Assembly (NCBI RefSeq): GCF_029893355.1
Contig: NZ_JARZAI010000014.1
Coordinates: 1 to 64,000, forward strand
Source: Kitasatospora sp. MAA4
GTDB taxonomy: Bacteria > Actinomycetota > Actinomycetes > Streptomycetales > Streptomycetaceae
DNA length: 64,000 nucleotides
Reading direction: 5' to 3'
Made by a program: the position numbers and the translations under genes. Positions 7,838 to 14,948 of the stretch are shown piece by piece (the stretch's first letter is position 1; each line of letters opens with the position of its first letter). A model generated the notes under the pieces. That model was not told the DNA's origin. It saw only the letters and a program-made list of their open reading frames with translations, and searched no databases.

Positions 7838-10093
7838 TCACGCGAGCAGCGCCTCGATCACGCCGGTGTGCGCGTCCTTCAGCTCGGCCAGCGAGACGGT
7901 GAACTCGCCCTGGATCTCCAGGACATCGCCGTCCACCACGCCGATCCGGGTGGCCGGCAGGCCACGCGCGCCGCACATGTCGTTGAACCGGAGCTCCTCG
8001 CTGCGCGGGATCGCGACGACCGCGCGACCCGCCGACTCGGAGAACAGGAACACGAACGGGTCGAGACCGGCGGGCACGATCACCCGCGCGCCGTTGCCGC
8101 CCTTGAGGCAGCTCTCCACCAGCGCCTGGGCCAGGCCGCCGTCCGAGAGGTCGTGCGCCGCGTCGATCATGCCGTCGCGCGAGGCGGCGATCAGGATCTC
8201 GGCGAGCAGCCGCTCGCGCTCCAGGTCGACCTTGGGCGGCAGGCCGCCCAGGTGGCCGTGCGCGACCTCGGACCAGGCGGAGCCGCCCAGTTCGTCGGCG
8301 GTGTCACCGAGCAGGTAGAGGTGCTGGCCCTCCTCGGCGAAGCCGATCGGGGTGCGCCGGTTCACGTCGTCGATGACGCCGAGCACCGCGACCACCGGGG
8401 TCGGGTGGATGGCGGTCTCGCCGGTCTGGTTGTAGAGCGAGACGTTGCCGCCGGTCACCGGGGTGCCCAGGATCTGGCAGGCGTCCGCCAGTCCGCGGCA
8501 GGCCTCGGCGAACTGCCACATCACGTCCGGGTCCTCGGGGGAGCCGAAGTTGAGGCAGTCGGAGACCGCGAGCGGCTTGGCGCCGCCCGCGGCGACGTTG
8601 CGGTACGCCTCCGACAGCGCCAACTGCGCACCGGCGTACGGGTCCAGCTTGGCGTAGCGGCCGTTGCCGTCGGTCGCCACCGAGACGCCGAGGTTGGTCT
8701 CCTCGTCGATCCGGACCATGCCGGAGTCCTCGGGGGTGGCCAGCACGGTGTTGCCGATGACGTAGCGGTCGTACTGGTCGGTGATCCAGGACTTGGAGGC
8801 CTGGTTCGGCGAACCCGCGACCGCCAGCAGCGCGGCCTTCAACTCCTCGCCCGTGACCGGGCGCTGGAGCCGCTCGGCGGTCGGCGCGTCGGCCTGCAGG
8901 GCGTCCTGCCAGGACGGCCGGGCGTACGGGCGCTGGTAGACCGGGCCGTCGTGCGCGACGGTGCGCGGGGGCACGTCCACGACCTGCTCGCCGTGCCAGA
9001 AGATCTCCAGGCGCTCGCCGTCGGTCACCTCACCGATCACGGTGGCGATGACGTCCCACTTCTCGCAGATCTCCAGGAACCGCTCGACCTTGCCGGGCTC
9101 GACGATCGCGCACATGCGCTCCTGCGACTCGCTCATGAGGATCTCCTCGGGCGAGAGCGAGGAGTCGCGCAGCGGGACGGTGTCCAGCTCGACCCGCATG
9201 CCGCCGGAGCCGGCCGAGGCCAACTCCGAGGTGGCGCAGGAGAGTCCGGCGCCGCCGAGGTCCTGGATACCGAGCACCAGCTTCTCGGCGAAGATCTCCA
9301 GGGTGCACTCGATGAGGAGCTTCTCCTGGAACGGGTCGCCGACCTGGACGGCCGGGCGCTTGGCCGGGCCGGTGGCGTCGAAGGTCTCCGAGGCCAGCAC
9401 GGAGACGCCGCCGATGCCGTCGCCACCCGTCCGGGCGCCGTACAGGATGACCTTGTTGCCGGCGCCGCTGGCCTGCGCGAGGTGGATGTCCTCGTGCTTC
9501 ATCACGCCCACGCAGAGCGCGTTGACCAGCGGGTTTCCCTGGTAGCAGGAGTCGAAGACGACCTCGCCGCCGATGTTCGGCAGGCCCAGGCAGTTGCCGT
9601 AGCCGCCGATGCCCGCGACGATCCCGGGCAGCACCCGCCGGGTGTCGGGGTGGTCGGCCGCACCGAAGCGCAGCGGGTCCATCACCGCGACCGGCCGGGC
9701 GCCCATCGCCAGGATGTCGCGGACGATGCCGCCGATCCCGGTGGCCGCGCCCTGGTAGGGCTCGATGTAGGACGGGTGGTTGTGCGACTCCACCTTGAAG
9801 GTGACCGCGTAGCCCTGGCCGACGTCCACCACACCGGCGTTCTCGCCGATCCCGACCAGCATGGCGTCGTTGGCCGGAGCCTTCTCGCCGAACTGCTTGA
9901 GGTGCACCTTGGAGCTCTTGTACGAGCAGTGCTCCGACCACATGACGGAGTACATCGCCAGTTCGGCGCCGGTGGGGCGGCGGCCGAGGATCTCCTTGAT
10001 CCGGGCGTACTCGTCTGCCTTCAGGCCGAGTTCGGCCCAGGGCTGCACCGCGTCCGGAGTCTGTTCGGCGTTCTTGACCGTGTCGAGGGACAT
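7838..10093 (-). CDS. purL: Phosphoribosylformylglycinamidine synthase subunit PurL
   Basis: Synthetase subunit of the three-part FGAR amidotransferase, step 4 of de novo purine synthesis: it converts FGAR, ATP and ammonia from PurQ into FGAM. The 751-residue length is that of the small-type PurL that needs separate PurS and PurQ. Motifs include MWSEHCSYKSSK (about 49-60), the ATP/Mg loop VKVESHNHPS-like segment FKVESHNHPSYIEPYQGAATG (residues about 91-111), and DLGGAGLSCATSELA (about 279-293). The start codon overlaps the purQ stop codon (TGATG), implying translational coupling. It is the last gene of purS-purQ-purL. Confidence 0.97.
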   Translation of the reverse strand: MSLDTVKNAEQTPDAVQPWAELGLKADEYARIKEILGRRPTGAELAMYSVMWSEHCSYKSSKVHLKQFGEKAPANDAMLVGIGENAGVVDVGQGYAVTFKVESHNHPSYIEPYQGAATGIGGIVRDILAMGARPVAVMDPLRFGAADHPDTRRVLPGIVAGIGGYGNCLGLPNIGGEVVFDSCYQGNPLVNALCVGVMKHEDIHLAQASGAGNKVILYGARTGGDGIGGVSVLASETFDATGPAKRPAVQVGDPFQEKLLIECTLEIFAEKLVLGIQDLGGAGLSCATSELASAGSGGMRVELDTVPLRDSSLSPEEILMSESQERMCAIVEPGKVERFLEICEKWDVIATVIGEVTDGERLEIFWHGEQVVDVPPRTVAHDGPVYQRPYARPSWQDALQADAPTAERLQRPVTGEELKAALLAVAGSPNQASKSWITDQYDRYVIGNTVLATPEDSGMVRIDEETNLGVSVATDGNGRYAKLDPYAGAQLALSEAYRNVAAGGAKPLAVSDCLNFGSPEDPDVMWQFAEACRGLADACQILGTPVTGGNVSLYNQTGETAIHPTPVVAVLGVIDDVNRRTPIGFAEEGQHLYLLGDTADELGGSAWSEVAHGHLGGLPPKVDLERERLLAEILIAASRDGMIDAAHDLSDGGLAQALVESCLKGGNGARVIVPAGLDPFVFLFSESAGRAVVAIPRSEELRFNDMCGARGLPATRIGVVDGDVLEIQGEFTVSLAELKDAHTGVIEALLA

Positions 10094-10770
10094 CAGGCGC
10101 TCACCAACTGCTTCAGTACGGACGTGAAGAAGCCCAGGCCCTCGGTGGTCGGGCCGGTCAACGGCTCGATCGCGTGCTCCGGGTGCGGCATCAGGCCGAC
10201 GACATTGCCGGCCGCGTTGCTGATGCCGGCGATGTCCCGGTAGGAGCCATTGGGGTTGACGTCGAGGTAGCGGGCGACAATGCGGCCCTCCGCCTCCAAC
10301 GCGTCCAACACGTGCTCATCGGCGACGAATCGGCCTTCGCCGTTCTTGAGCGGGACCACGATTTCCTGGCCCTGGGTGTAATCCCCGGTCCAGGCGGTCG
10401 AGGCGTTCTCGATCCGCAGCTTCTGGTCGCGGCAGATGAAGTGCAGCGAGTCGTTGCGGGTGAGCGCGCCGGGCAGCAGGTGCGATTCGCAGAGCACCTG
10501 GAAGCCGTTGCAGATACCGAGGACGGGCATTCCCAGCTTGGCCTGCTCGATGATGGTGTCCATCACCGGCGAGAACCGGGAGATCGCTCCGCAGCGCAGA
10601 TAGTCGCCGTAACTGAATCCTCCGGGCAGGACGACGGCGTCGACCTGATGGAGATCCTTGTCACGGTGCCAGAGGGCGACCGGCTCGGCGCCGGCCAGCC
10701 GAACGGCGCGCTGCGCGTCCCGGTCGTCGAGGGAACCCGGAAAAGTGACGACGCCGACGCGGGTGGTCAC
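10093..10770 (-). CDS. purQ: Phosphoribosylformylglycinamidine synthase subunit PurQ (glutaminase)
   Basis: Class I glutamine amidotransferase subunit that hydrolyses glutamine and delivers ammonia to PurL. The 225-residue protein shows the nucleophile motif GICNGFQ (Cys near residue 87), the oxyanion-region PGGFSYGDYLR (about 49-59) and the catalytic HPEH (about 197-200). It starts with GTG, overlapping the purS stop by 4 nt (GTGA), and its stop shares one base with the purL start. All three genes therefore form one tightly coupled unit. Confidence 0.97.
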   Translation of the reverse strand: MTTRVGVVTFPGSLDDRDAQRAVRLAGAEPVALWHRDKDLHQVDAVVLPGGFSYGDYLRCGAISRFSPVMDTIIEQAKLGMPVLGICNGFQVLCESHLLPGALTRNDSLHFICRDQKLRIENASTAWTGDYTQGQEIVVPLKNGEGRFVADEHVLDALEAEGRIVARYLDVNPNGSYRDIAGISNAAGNVVGLMPHPEHAIEPLTGPTTEGLGFFTSVLKQLVSA

Positions 10771-11018
10771 TGCGACTCCTCCACCCGAACGGTGAAGTCC
10801 TCGATCACGGTGTTGGCGAGGAAGGTCTCAGCTGCTTCGCGGATCCTGGCGAGCGCGGCGTCATCCACCGGGCCCTCCAGTTCCAGCTCGAAACGCTTGC
10901 CCTGGCGGACATCGGCGATCCCGTCGAATCCGAGACGGGGCAGTGCTCGCTGCACCGCCTGTCCCTGGGGGTCGAGGATCTCCGGCTTGAGCATGACGTC
11001 GACTACGACGCGTGCCAC
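10767..11018 (-). CDS. purS: Phosphoribosylformylglycinamidine synthase subunit PurS
   Basis: Small dimeric subunit (83 residues) that bridges PurL and PurQ and is needed for ammonia channelling. The sequence is typical, with VVVDVMLKPEILDPQG at the N-terminus and FDGIADVRQGKRFELEL in the middle. I place the start at the GTG at 11018 because GGGAG lies about 6 nt upstream and the product matches the family length; another GTG two codons upstream is possible. It is the first gene of the purSQL operon. Confidence 0.95.
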   Translation of the reverse strand: MARVVVDVMLKPEILDPQGQAVQRALPRLGFDGIADVRQGKRFELELEGPVDDAALARIREAAETFLANTVIEDFTVRVEESQ

Positions 11019-11475
11019 TGGCACTCCCGATGGTGTGGTGCGTGAAGGCGGGGGACCTTCAGAGTACCGGGGTTGAAGGGCCCGATCGGTGCCCGGGGAG
11101 CGCAACGCGCGTAGACCTCCACCCCTTACGCCCCAAGGGTTCCAGGCTCCCGCACGCCCGTTTTCTCCCTCTTTAATGAAACTCTCAGGTTCATGGATCC
11201 ACCACTTCAGGAGTGCCCGAATACCGGCACACCGGACAGATCGACCAGGGATACCCCCTATCGGTGCGACGTCGAAGGAAGGTGAATATCCAGAAAAGAA
11301 TGCAGTTCCCATCGATTTCCACTCCCCGCGGGTGCAGAATAGGGCCACCGGTGGTGGCAGGAGCTGCGCAACCGGCAGGCCTCCGGTCTGCCCGTATGCC
11401 CTTGAGCGACCGGCGCACAAGGGCCCCCGGGGCACACCGCGCCCGGCGGCCGAATTGCCGAGAGGATTGACACCC
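11019..11475. promoter_or_regulatory. Divergent intergenic region, purSQL / lsr2-like gene
   Basis: A 457-base gap holding the promoters for two divergent genes. The middle (about 11160-11300) is noticeably richer in A and T than the flanks, as expected for promoters and for binding by an Lsr2-type protein. I find no convincing -35/-10 pair, riboswitch fold or protein-coding frame; the open frames here also run through tRNA genes and are discarded. A GAGAGGA ribosome site lies at 11459-11465, before the lsr2-like ATG. Confidence 0.4.
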
Positions 11476-11793
11476 ATGGCTCAGCGTGTAGTTGTCACGC
11501 TCTCCGACGACCTGGACGGCGGCGCTGCCGCAGAAACCGTCCACTTCGGCGTCGACGGGAAGTCGTACGAGATCGACCTGTCCCTGGACAACGCGGAAAG
11601 GCTGCGGGAGGCGCTCGCCCCCTTCGTTGCGGCCGGCCGCCGCCAGAGCCGTACCGGAAAGTCGTTCCGTCGCACCGCGCTCGCGCCGGACCCGGCCGCC
11701 GTGCGCGCCTGGGCCCAGTCGCGCGGGATGGAACTGCCGGCCCGTGGCCGGATCCCCAAGCACGTCTACGAAGCCTTCGCCGAGGCCAACTGA
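11476..11793 (+). CDS. lsr2: Lsr2 family nucleoid-associated protein (LsrL-type paralogue)
   Basis: Histone-like, AT-DNA-bridging xenogeneic silencer of 105 residues. The N-terminal dimerisation part (about 1-55) contains VVVTLSDDLDGG and the strand-forming FGVDGKSYEIDLS; the C-terminal DNA-binding part (about 70-105) ends in WAQSRGMELPARGRIPKHVYEAF, carrying the R-G-R minor-groove hook. Streptomycetes usually have two copies; location beside purS suggests this is the second paralogue (called LsrL in S. coelicolor) rather than the main Lsr2, which is an inference from gene order. A strong hairpin follows. Confidence 0.93.
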   Translation: MAQRVVVTLSDDLDGGAAAETVHFGVDGKSYEIDLSLDNAERLREALAPFVAAGRRQSRTGKSFRRTALAPDPAAVRAWAQSRGMELPARGRIPKHVYEAFAEAN

Positions 11794-11802
11794 CCCGGTC
11801 GG

Positions 11803-11838
11803 CCGCTGGTCACCCCCGTGCGGGCCGGTGACCAGCGG
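11803..11838 (+). terminator. Terminator after the lsr2-like gene
   Basis: CCGCTGGTCACC (11803-11814) pairs perfectly with GGTGACCAGCGG (11827-11838), loop of 12 nt, starting 9 nt after the stop codon. Confidence 0.75.
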
Positions 11839-11973
11839 TGCCGCCCTTCCACCAGCGCCCGTGCGGCGGCGCCGGAAGGGCGGCGCGACCAGCCCCGAGG
11901 ATGGGGTAGAGTAATTCTCGTCGCCGCAACCGGGAAGCCCGGGGGCAGCGACAGGTTCCTTCCGAGGGACCAA

Positions 11974-12046
11974 GCGGACGTGGCTCAGTTGGTAGAGCAT
12001 CACCTTGCCAAGGTGAGGGTCGCGAGTTCGAATCTCGTCGTCCGCT
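11974..12046 (+). tRNA. tRNA-Gly(GCC), copy 1
   Basis: 73-nt cloverleaf: acceptor GCGGACG (11974-11980) pairs with CGTCCGC (12039-12045), discriminator U at 12046; anticodon stem TCACC/GGTGA encloses TTGCCAA with anticodon GCC at 12007-12009; T-loop segment GTTCGAATC is present. The 3' CCA is not encoded (the following bases are CG). A TAGAGT hexamer at 11907-11912 could be the -10 element. Confidence 0.97.
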
Positions 12047-12088
12047 CGTAGGTGCCGTACAGGCAGTTGCAGAACAAATGAAGATCAT

Positions 12089-12161
12089 GCGGACGTGGCT
12101 CAGTTGGTAGAGCATCACCTTGCCAAGGTGAGGGTCGCGAGTTCGAATCTCGTCGTCCGCT
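12089..12161 (+). tRNA. tRNA-Gly(GCC), copy 2
   Basis: Identical 73-nt sequence to the copy 42 nt upstream, with anticodon GCC. Unlike copy 1, the discriminator base (12161) is followed directly by CCA (12162-12164), so the 3' end is genomically encoded. Both copies are probably co-transcribed and end at the hairpin that follows. Confidence 0.97.
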
Positions 12162-12168
12162 CCACAGT

Positions 12169-12200
12169 CGAAAAGGGTCTCCTTCGGGAGGCCCTTTTCG
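12169..12200 (+). terminator. Terminator of the tRNA-Gly pair
   Basis: CGAAAAGGG (12169-12177) pairs with CCCTTTTCG (12192-12200); the inner TCTCC/GGAGG adds base pairs including one G-U around a TTCG tetraloop (12183-12186). It starts 5 nt after the encoded CCA. Confidence 0.85.
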
Positions 12201-12212
12201 CGTTTCCCAGCA

Positions 12213-12259
12213 CGCTCCCGCTTCCCCCGGGATCCAGGACCCCGGGGGAGGCGGGAGCG
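12213..12259 (-). terminator. Terminator of purC
   Basis: CGCTCCCGC (12213-12221) pairs with GCGGGAGCG (12251-12259) and the stem continues inward through CCCCCGG/CCGGGGG, about 18 pairs in total. It lies just beyond the purC stop codon. Confidence 0.75.
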
Positions 12260-12266
12260 ACGGGTG

Positions 12267-13166
12267 CTACACCCAGTCCGTCCCGGTGAGGCGCTCGTAC
12301 GCCTCGACGTACTTGGCCTGGACGCGCTCGACGACCTCCGGCGGCATGGCCGGCGGCGGCAGCTCGCTGTGGCGGTCCCAGCCGGAGGCCGGCGAGGCCA
12401 GCCAGTCCCGGATGATCTGCTTGTCGAAGGAGGGCTGGGAGTGCCCCGGCTCCCACTGGTCGGCCGGCCAGAACCGCGAGGAGTCCGGCGTCAGCACCTC
12501 GTCGCCGATCACCAGCTCGCCGTCCAGCAGACCGAACTCGAACTTGGTGTCGGCCAGGATGATGCCGCGCTCGCGGGCGATGTCCCGGGCGCGGCTGTAG
12601 ACGGCCAGCGTGGTCTGCCGCAGCAGGGCGGCGTGGTCGGCACCGATCCGGCGGGCGGTCTCCTCGTAGGAGACGTTCTCGTCGTGGTCGCCGACCTCGG
12701 CCTTGAGAGCCGGGGTGTAGATCGGCGCGGGCAGCTCGGAGCCGTCGACCAGGCCGTCGGGCAGCGCGATGCCGCAGACCGTCTGCTGGTCCTTGTACTC
12801 CAGCAGGCCGGAGCCGGCCAGGTAGCCGCGGGCCACGCACTCCACCGGGAACATCTCCAGGCTCCGGCAGACCAGCGTGCGCCCCGCCCAGTCGGCGGGG
12901 GCGCCGGCCGGGACCTCGGTGGAGATCACGTGGTTGGGCACCAGGTCGGCGATCCGCTCGAACCACCAGAGCGAGAGCTGGGTGAGGATCCGGCCCTTGT
13001 CGGGGATCGTGTTGGGCAGCACCCAGTCGAAGGCCGAGGTGCGGTCGCTGGCCACCATCACCAGTCGGCCCGCGTCGTCACGGTAGAGGTCGCGGACCTT
13101 TCCGGTGTGCAGGTGGACCAGGCCGGGCACCTGGACCGGCTCGGGCTTGGTGACAAATCCGCTCAA
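12267..13166 (-). CDS. purC: SAICAR synthetase (phosphoribosylaminoimidazole-succinocarboxamide synthase)
   Basis: Joins CAIR and L-aspartate with ATP to give SAICAR, step 8 of de novo purine synthesis. Recognisable segments are the N-terminal LHTGKVRDLY (about 19-28), MVASDRTSAFDWVLPNTIPDKG (about 37-58), VECVARGYLAGSG (about 106-118) and the C-terminal half with LADTKFEFG and DEVLTPDSSRFW. With the TTG at 13166 the product is 299 residues, the length usual in streptomycetes. An in-frame ATG at 13223 would add 19 residues with no family similarity, so I prefer the TTG although its ribosome site is weak. It is flanked by the tRNA pair and a dimethylformamidase-like gene. Confidence 0.93.
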   Translation of the reverse strand: MSGFVTKPEPVQVPGLVHLHTGKVRDLYRDDAGRLVMVASDRTSAFDWVLPNTIPDKGRILTQLSLWWFERIADLVPNHVISTEVPAGAPADWAGRTLVCRSLEMFPVECVARGYLAGSGLLEYKDQQTVCGIALPDGLVDGSELPAPIYTPALKAEVGDHDENVSYEETARRIGADHAALLRQTTLAVYSRARDIARERGIILADTKFEFGLLDGELVIGDEVLTPDSSRFWPADQWEPGHSQPSFDKQIIRDWLASPASGWDRHSELPPPAMPPEVVERVQAKYVEAYERLTGTDWV

Positions 13167-13242
13167 GGTCGTCTCAGTCCTTACGAGTGGGGGTCGCAGC
13201 GCAGGAGACCCTGAGTCTTTCATGCGCCCGCGGACGCCCAGC

Positions 13243-14814
13243 TCAGCCGCCCTTGCAGAGCTCGTCGAGCAGGTTGGCGGTGGCCCGCTGGACCCGCTCG
13301 TCGGTGTGCCCGGGCCGGTCCAGCGCCGGCGACCAGGCGAAGGTCCCGGAGGCGAAGACGTACGCGCCGCTGGGTGCCCGGTAGAGCGAGGTCTCCTGGT
13401 GCCGCAGCTTGCCCAGCTCGTCGCGGTAGGGCGAGTGGGCGAGCAGGATCCGCTCGGTGTGCACCGGCAGCGCCACCTTGGGGAAGTAGCGGTCCGCCTC
13501 CCCCGCGACCAGGTTCTCCAGCCGGCCGCCGTCGCGCAGCCCGGTGCCGGCCCAGAGCCAGTGCGCGCCGTTGGCCACCACCAGCGGCGCCGGTTCGGCG
13601 ACCCGGCCGGTGTACTGGATGCCCAGCAGGTGCTGCTCCGGCTCGCCCGCGTCCCGCCAGAGCGCGCCGGCCGCGCCCGGCAACCCGGCCGCCGGGGTGC
13701 CGGCGGGGACCCGCTGGCGCTTGCGGCAGTTGAGCAGCCGGCCCGGCACGCCCGAGGGACCGGCCGTCAGGTCGACCCGCCAGTACATGGTGTTGGCGGA
13801 GAGGAAGACCAGCGACGTGCCGCCGTCCCGGGCCTGCTCGGCGGCCCGGCGCATCGGCTCCGACCAGTACTCGTCGTGGCCGGGGAAGATCAGCGCGCGG
13901 TGCCGGGACGGCTCGACCAGGCCCGCGTGCAGGTCCGAGGCGGTCGCGTACGCGAGGTCGTAGCCGTAGCGCTCGGCCCAGCGGATGAAGTCGTAGGCGT
14001 GGCCCACGTGCAGCGGCAGCCCGGCGCCGGCGTGCGGGCGGTCGAAGGAGACCGTGACGGCGGCCTGCTCCTCGCCGAGCAGCCCGCCCGCCCCGTCCCA
14101 GGCGTGATAGAGGCTGGCACCGCTGTGCCCGTCCTCCGGGAACAGGTTGTACGCCTGCCAGGTGACGTCCGGCAGCACCAGCAGCAGCTCGGCGGCCGGC
14201 CCCGGGGACAGCGGGTCGCGGACGGTGAACGGGATGTGGCTGCGGTGGCGCTGGTCCGCCGTGGTGAGCACCGCGACGTACGCGCCGGGGCGCCAGTGCC
14301 CGGGGATCTGCAGGCGCCAGGAGTGCCACCAGTGGTGGCAGCTGACGGTCCGTCCCACCACCAGCGGGGCGGGCTGCTGCAAGCCCGAGATCCGCGGACT
14401 GGCCGTCATGTGCTGGGCGCCGGCGCCCGCGTAGTGGCCGATCCGGTAGACGTCCACGATGAACTCGCGCGGCGGGTTCACGGTGACCCGGAAGTCCACC
14501 GAGCCGCCGGGATGGATCACCCCGGCCGAGGCGAAGCCCTTGATCTGCTGCACGACGTCGTCGGAGTTGCGCGGGGTGCCCGGCAGCTGCGGCGGCGTAC
14601 CGCCGCGCGGCGGGTGCTGGCCCGGGGCGTCGGTGCTGGCGTACCAGGGGATCGCTCCCCCGGTCCCGGCCAGATACTGGTCCGGGCTGCGCAGCCAGGG
14701 CAGCGGCCCCTGTCCGAACGGATCCGAGACGCCGTGCGCGAGCGTCCCGGACTCCCATCTCCGGCCCGGCTCCTGGTCCACGCGCCCCTCCCACGGTGCA
14801 CCCTCCGGCGGCAT
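13243..14814 (-). CDS. N,N-dimethylformamidase beta-subunit-like protein
   Basis: A 523-residue protein resembling the large (beta) subunit C-terminal region of dimethylformamidase, an iron amidase. Support comes from segments such as DVYRIGHYAGAGAQHM (about 120-135), VTWQAYNLFPEDGHSGASLY (about 218-237), HVGHAYDFIRWAERYGYDLAYAT (about 271-293) and LIFPGHDEYWSEPMRRA (about 310-326), all common to this family. No small subunit gene is adjacent, so it is not necessarily a true dimethylformamidase. No signal peptide is evident. The ATG at 14814 has a poor ribosome site. Substrate is unknown. Confidence 0.72.
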   Translation of the reverse strand: MPPEGAPWEGRVDQEPGRRWESGTLAHGVSDPFGQGPLPWLRSPDQYLAGTGGAIPWYASTDAPGQHPPRGGTPPQLPGTPRNSDDVVQQIKGFASAGVIHPGGSVDFRVTVNPPREFIVDVYRIGHYAGAGAQHMTASPRISGLQQPAPLVVGRTVSCHHWWHSWRLQIPGHWRPGAYVAVLTTADQRHRSHIPFTVRDPLSPGPAAELLLVLPDVTWQAYNLFPEDGHSGASLYHAWDGAGGLLGEEQAAVTVSFDRPHAGAGLPLHVGHAYDFIRWAERYGYDLAYATASDLHAGLVEPSRHRALIFPGHDEYWSEPMRRAAEQARDGGTSLVFLSANTMYWRVDLTAGPSGVPGRLLNCRKRQRVPAGTPAAGLPGAAGALWRDAGEPEQHLLGIQYTGRVAEPAPLVVANGAHWLWAGTGLRDGGRLENLVAGEADRYFPKVALPVHTERILLAHSPYRDELGKLRHQETSLYRAPSGAYVFASGTFAWSPALDRPGHTDERVQRATANLLDELCKGG

Positions 14815-14948
14815 GTGCCACCGGTCTTTGCGTGCCGTCTAGCACACCACAGAGTGCTGGCGCTGCGTCACCCAACGGTAGCAACAAGTGGTAACGGTTC
14901 TCCGCGCGCTCCGTGCGGCCAGGACCGACCGGCAGCTCTCCGGTCCGA

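Noticed and set aside
11191..12003. Long leftward open frame covering the lsr2-like gene and a tRNA
   Set aside because: It runs antisense through a clear Lsr2 gene and into tRNA-Gly; long shadow frames are common in GC-rich DNA.
11974..12161. Possible integration site at the tRNA-Gly pair
   Set aside because: No integrase, attachment-site duplication or foreign gene is found next to it; downstream is purC.
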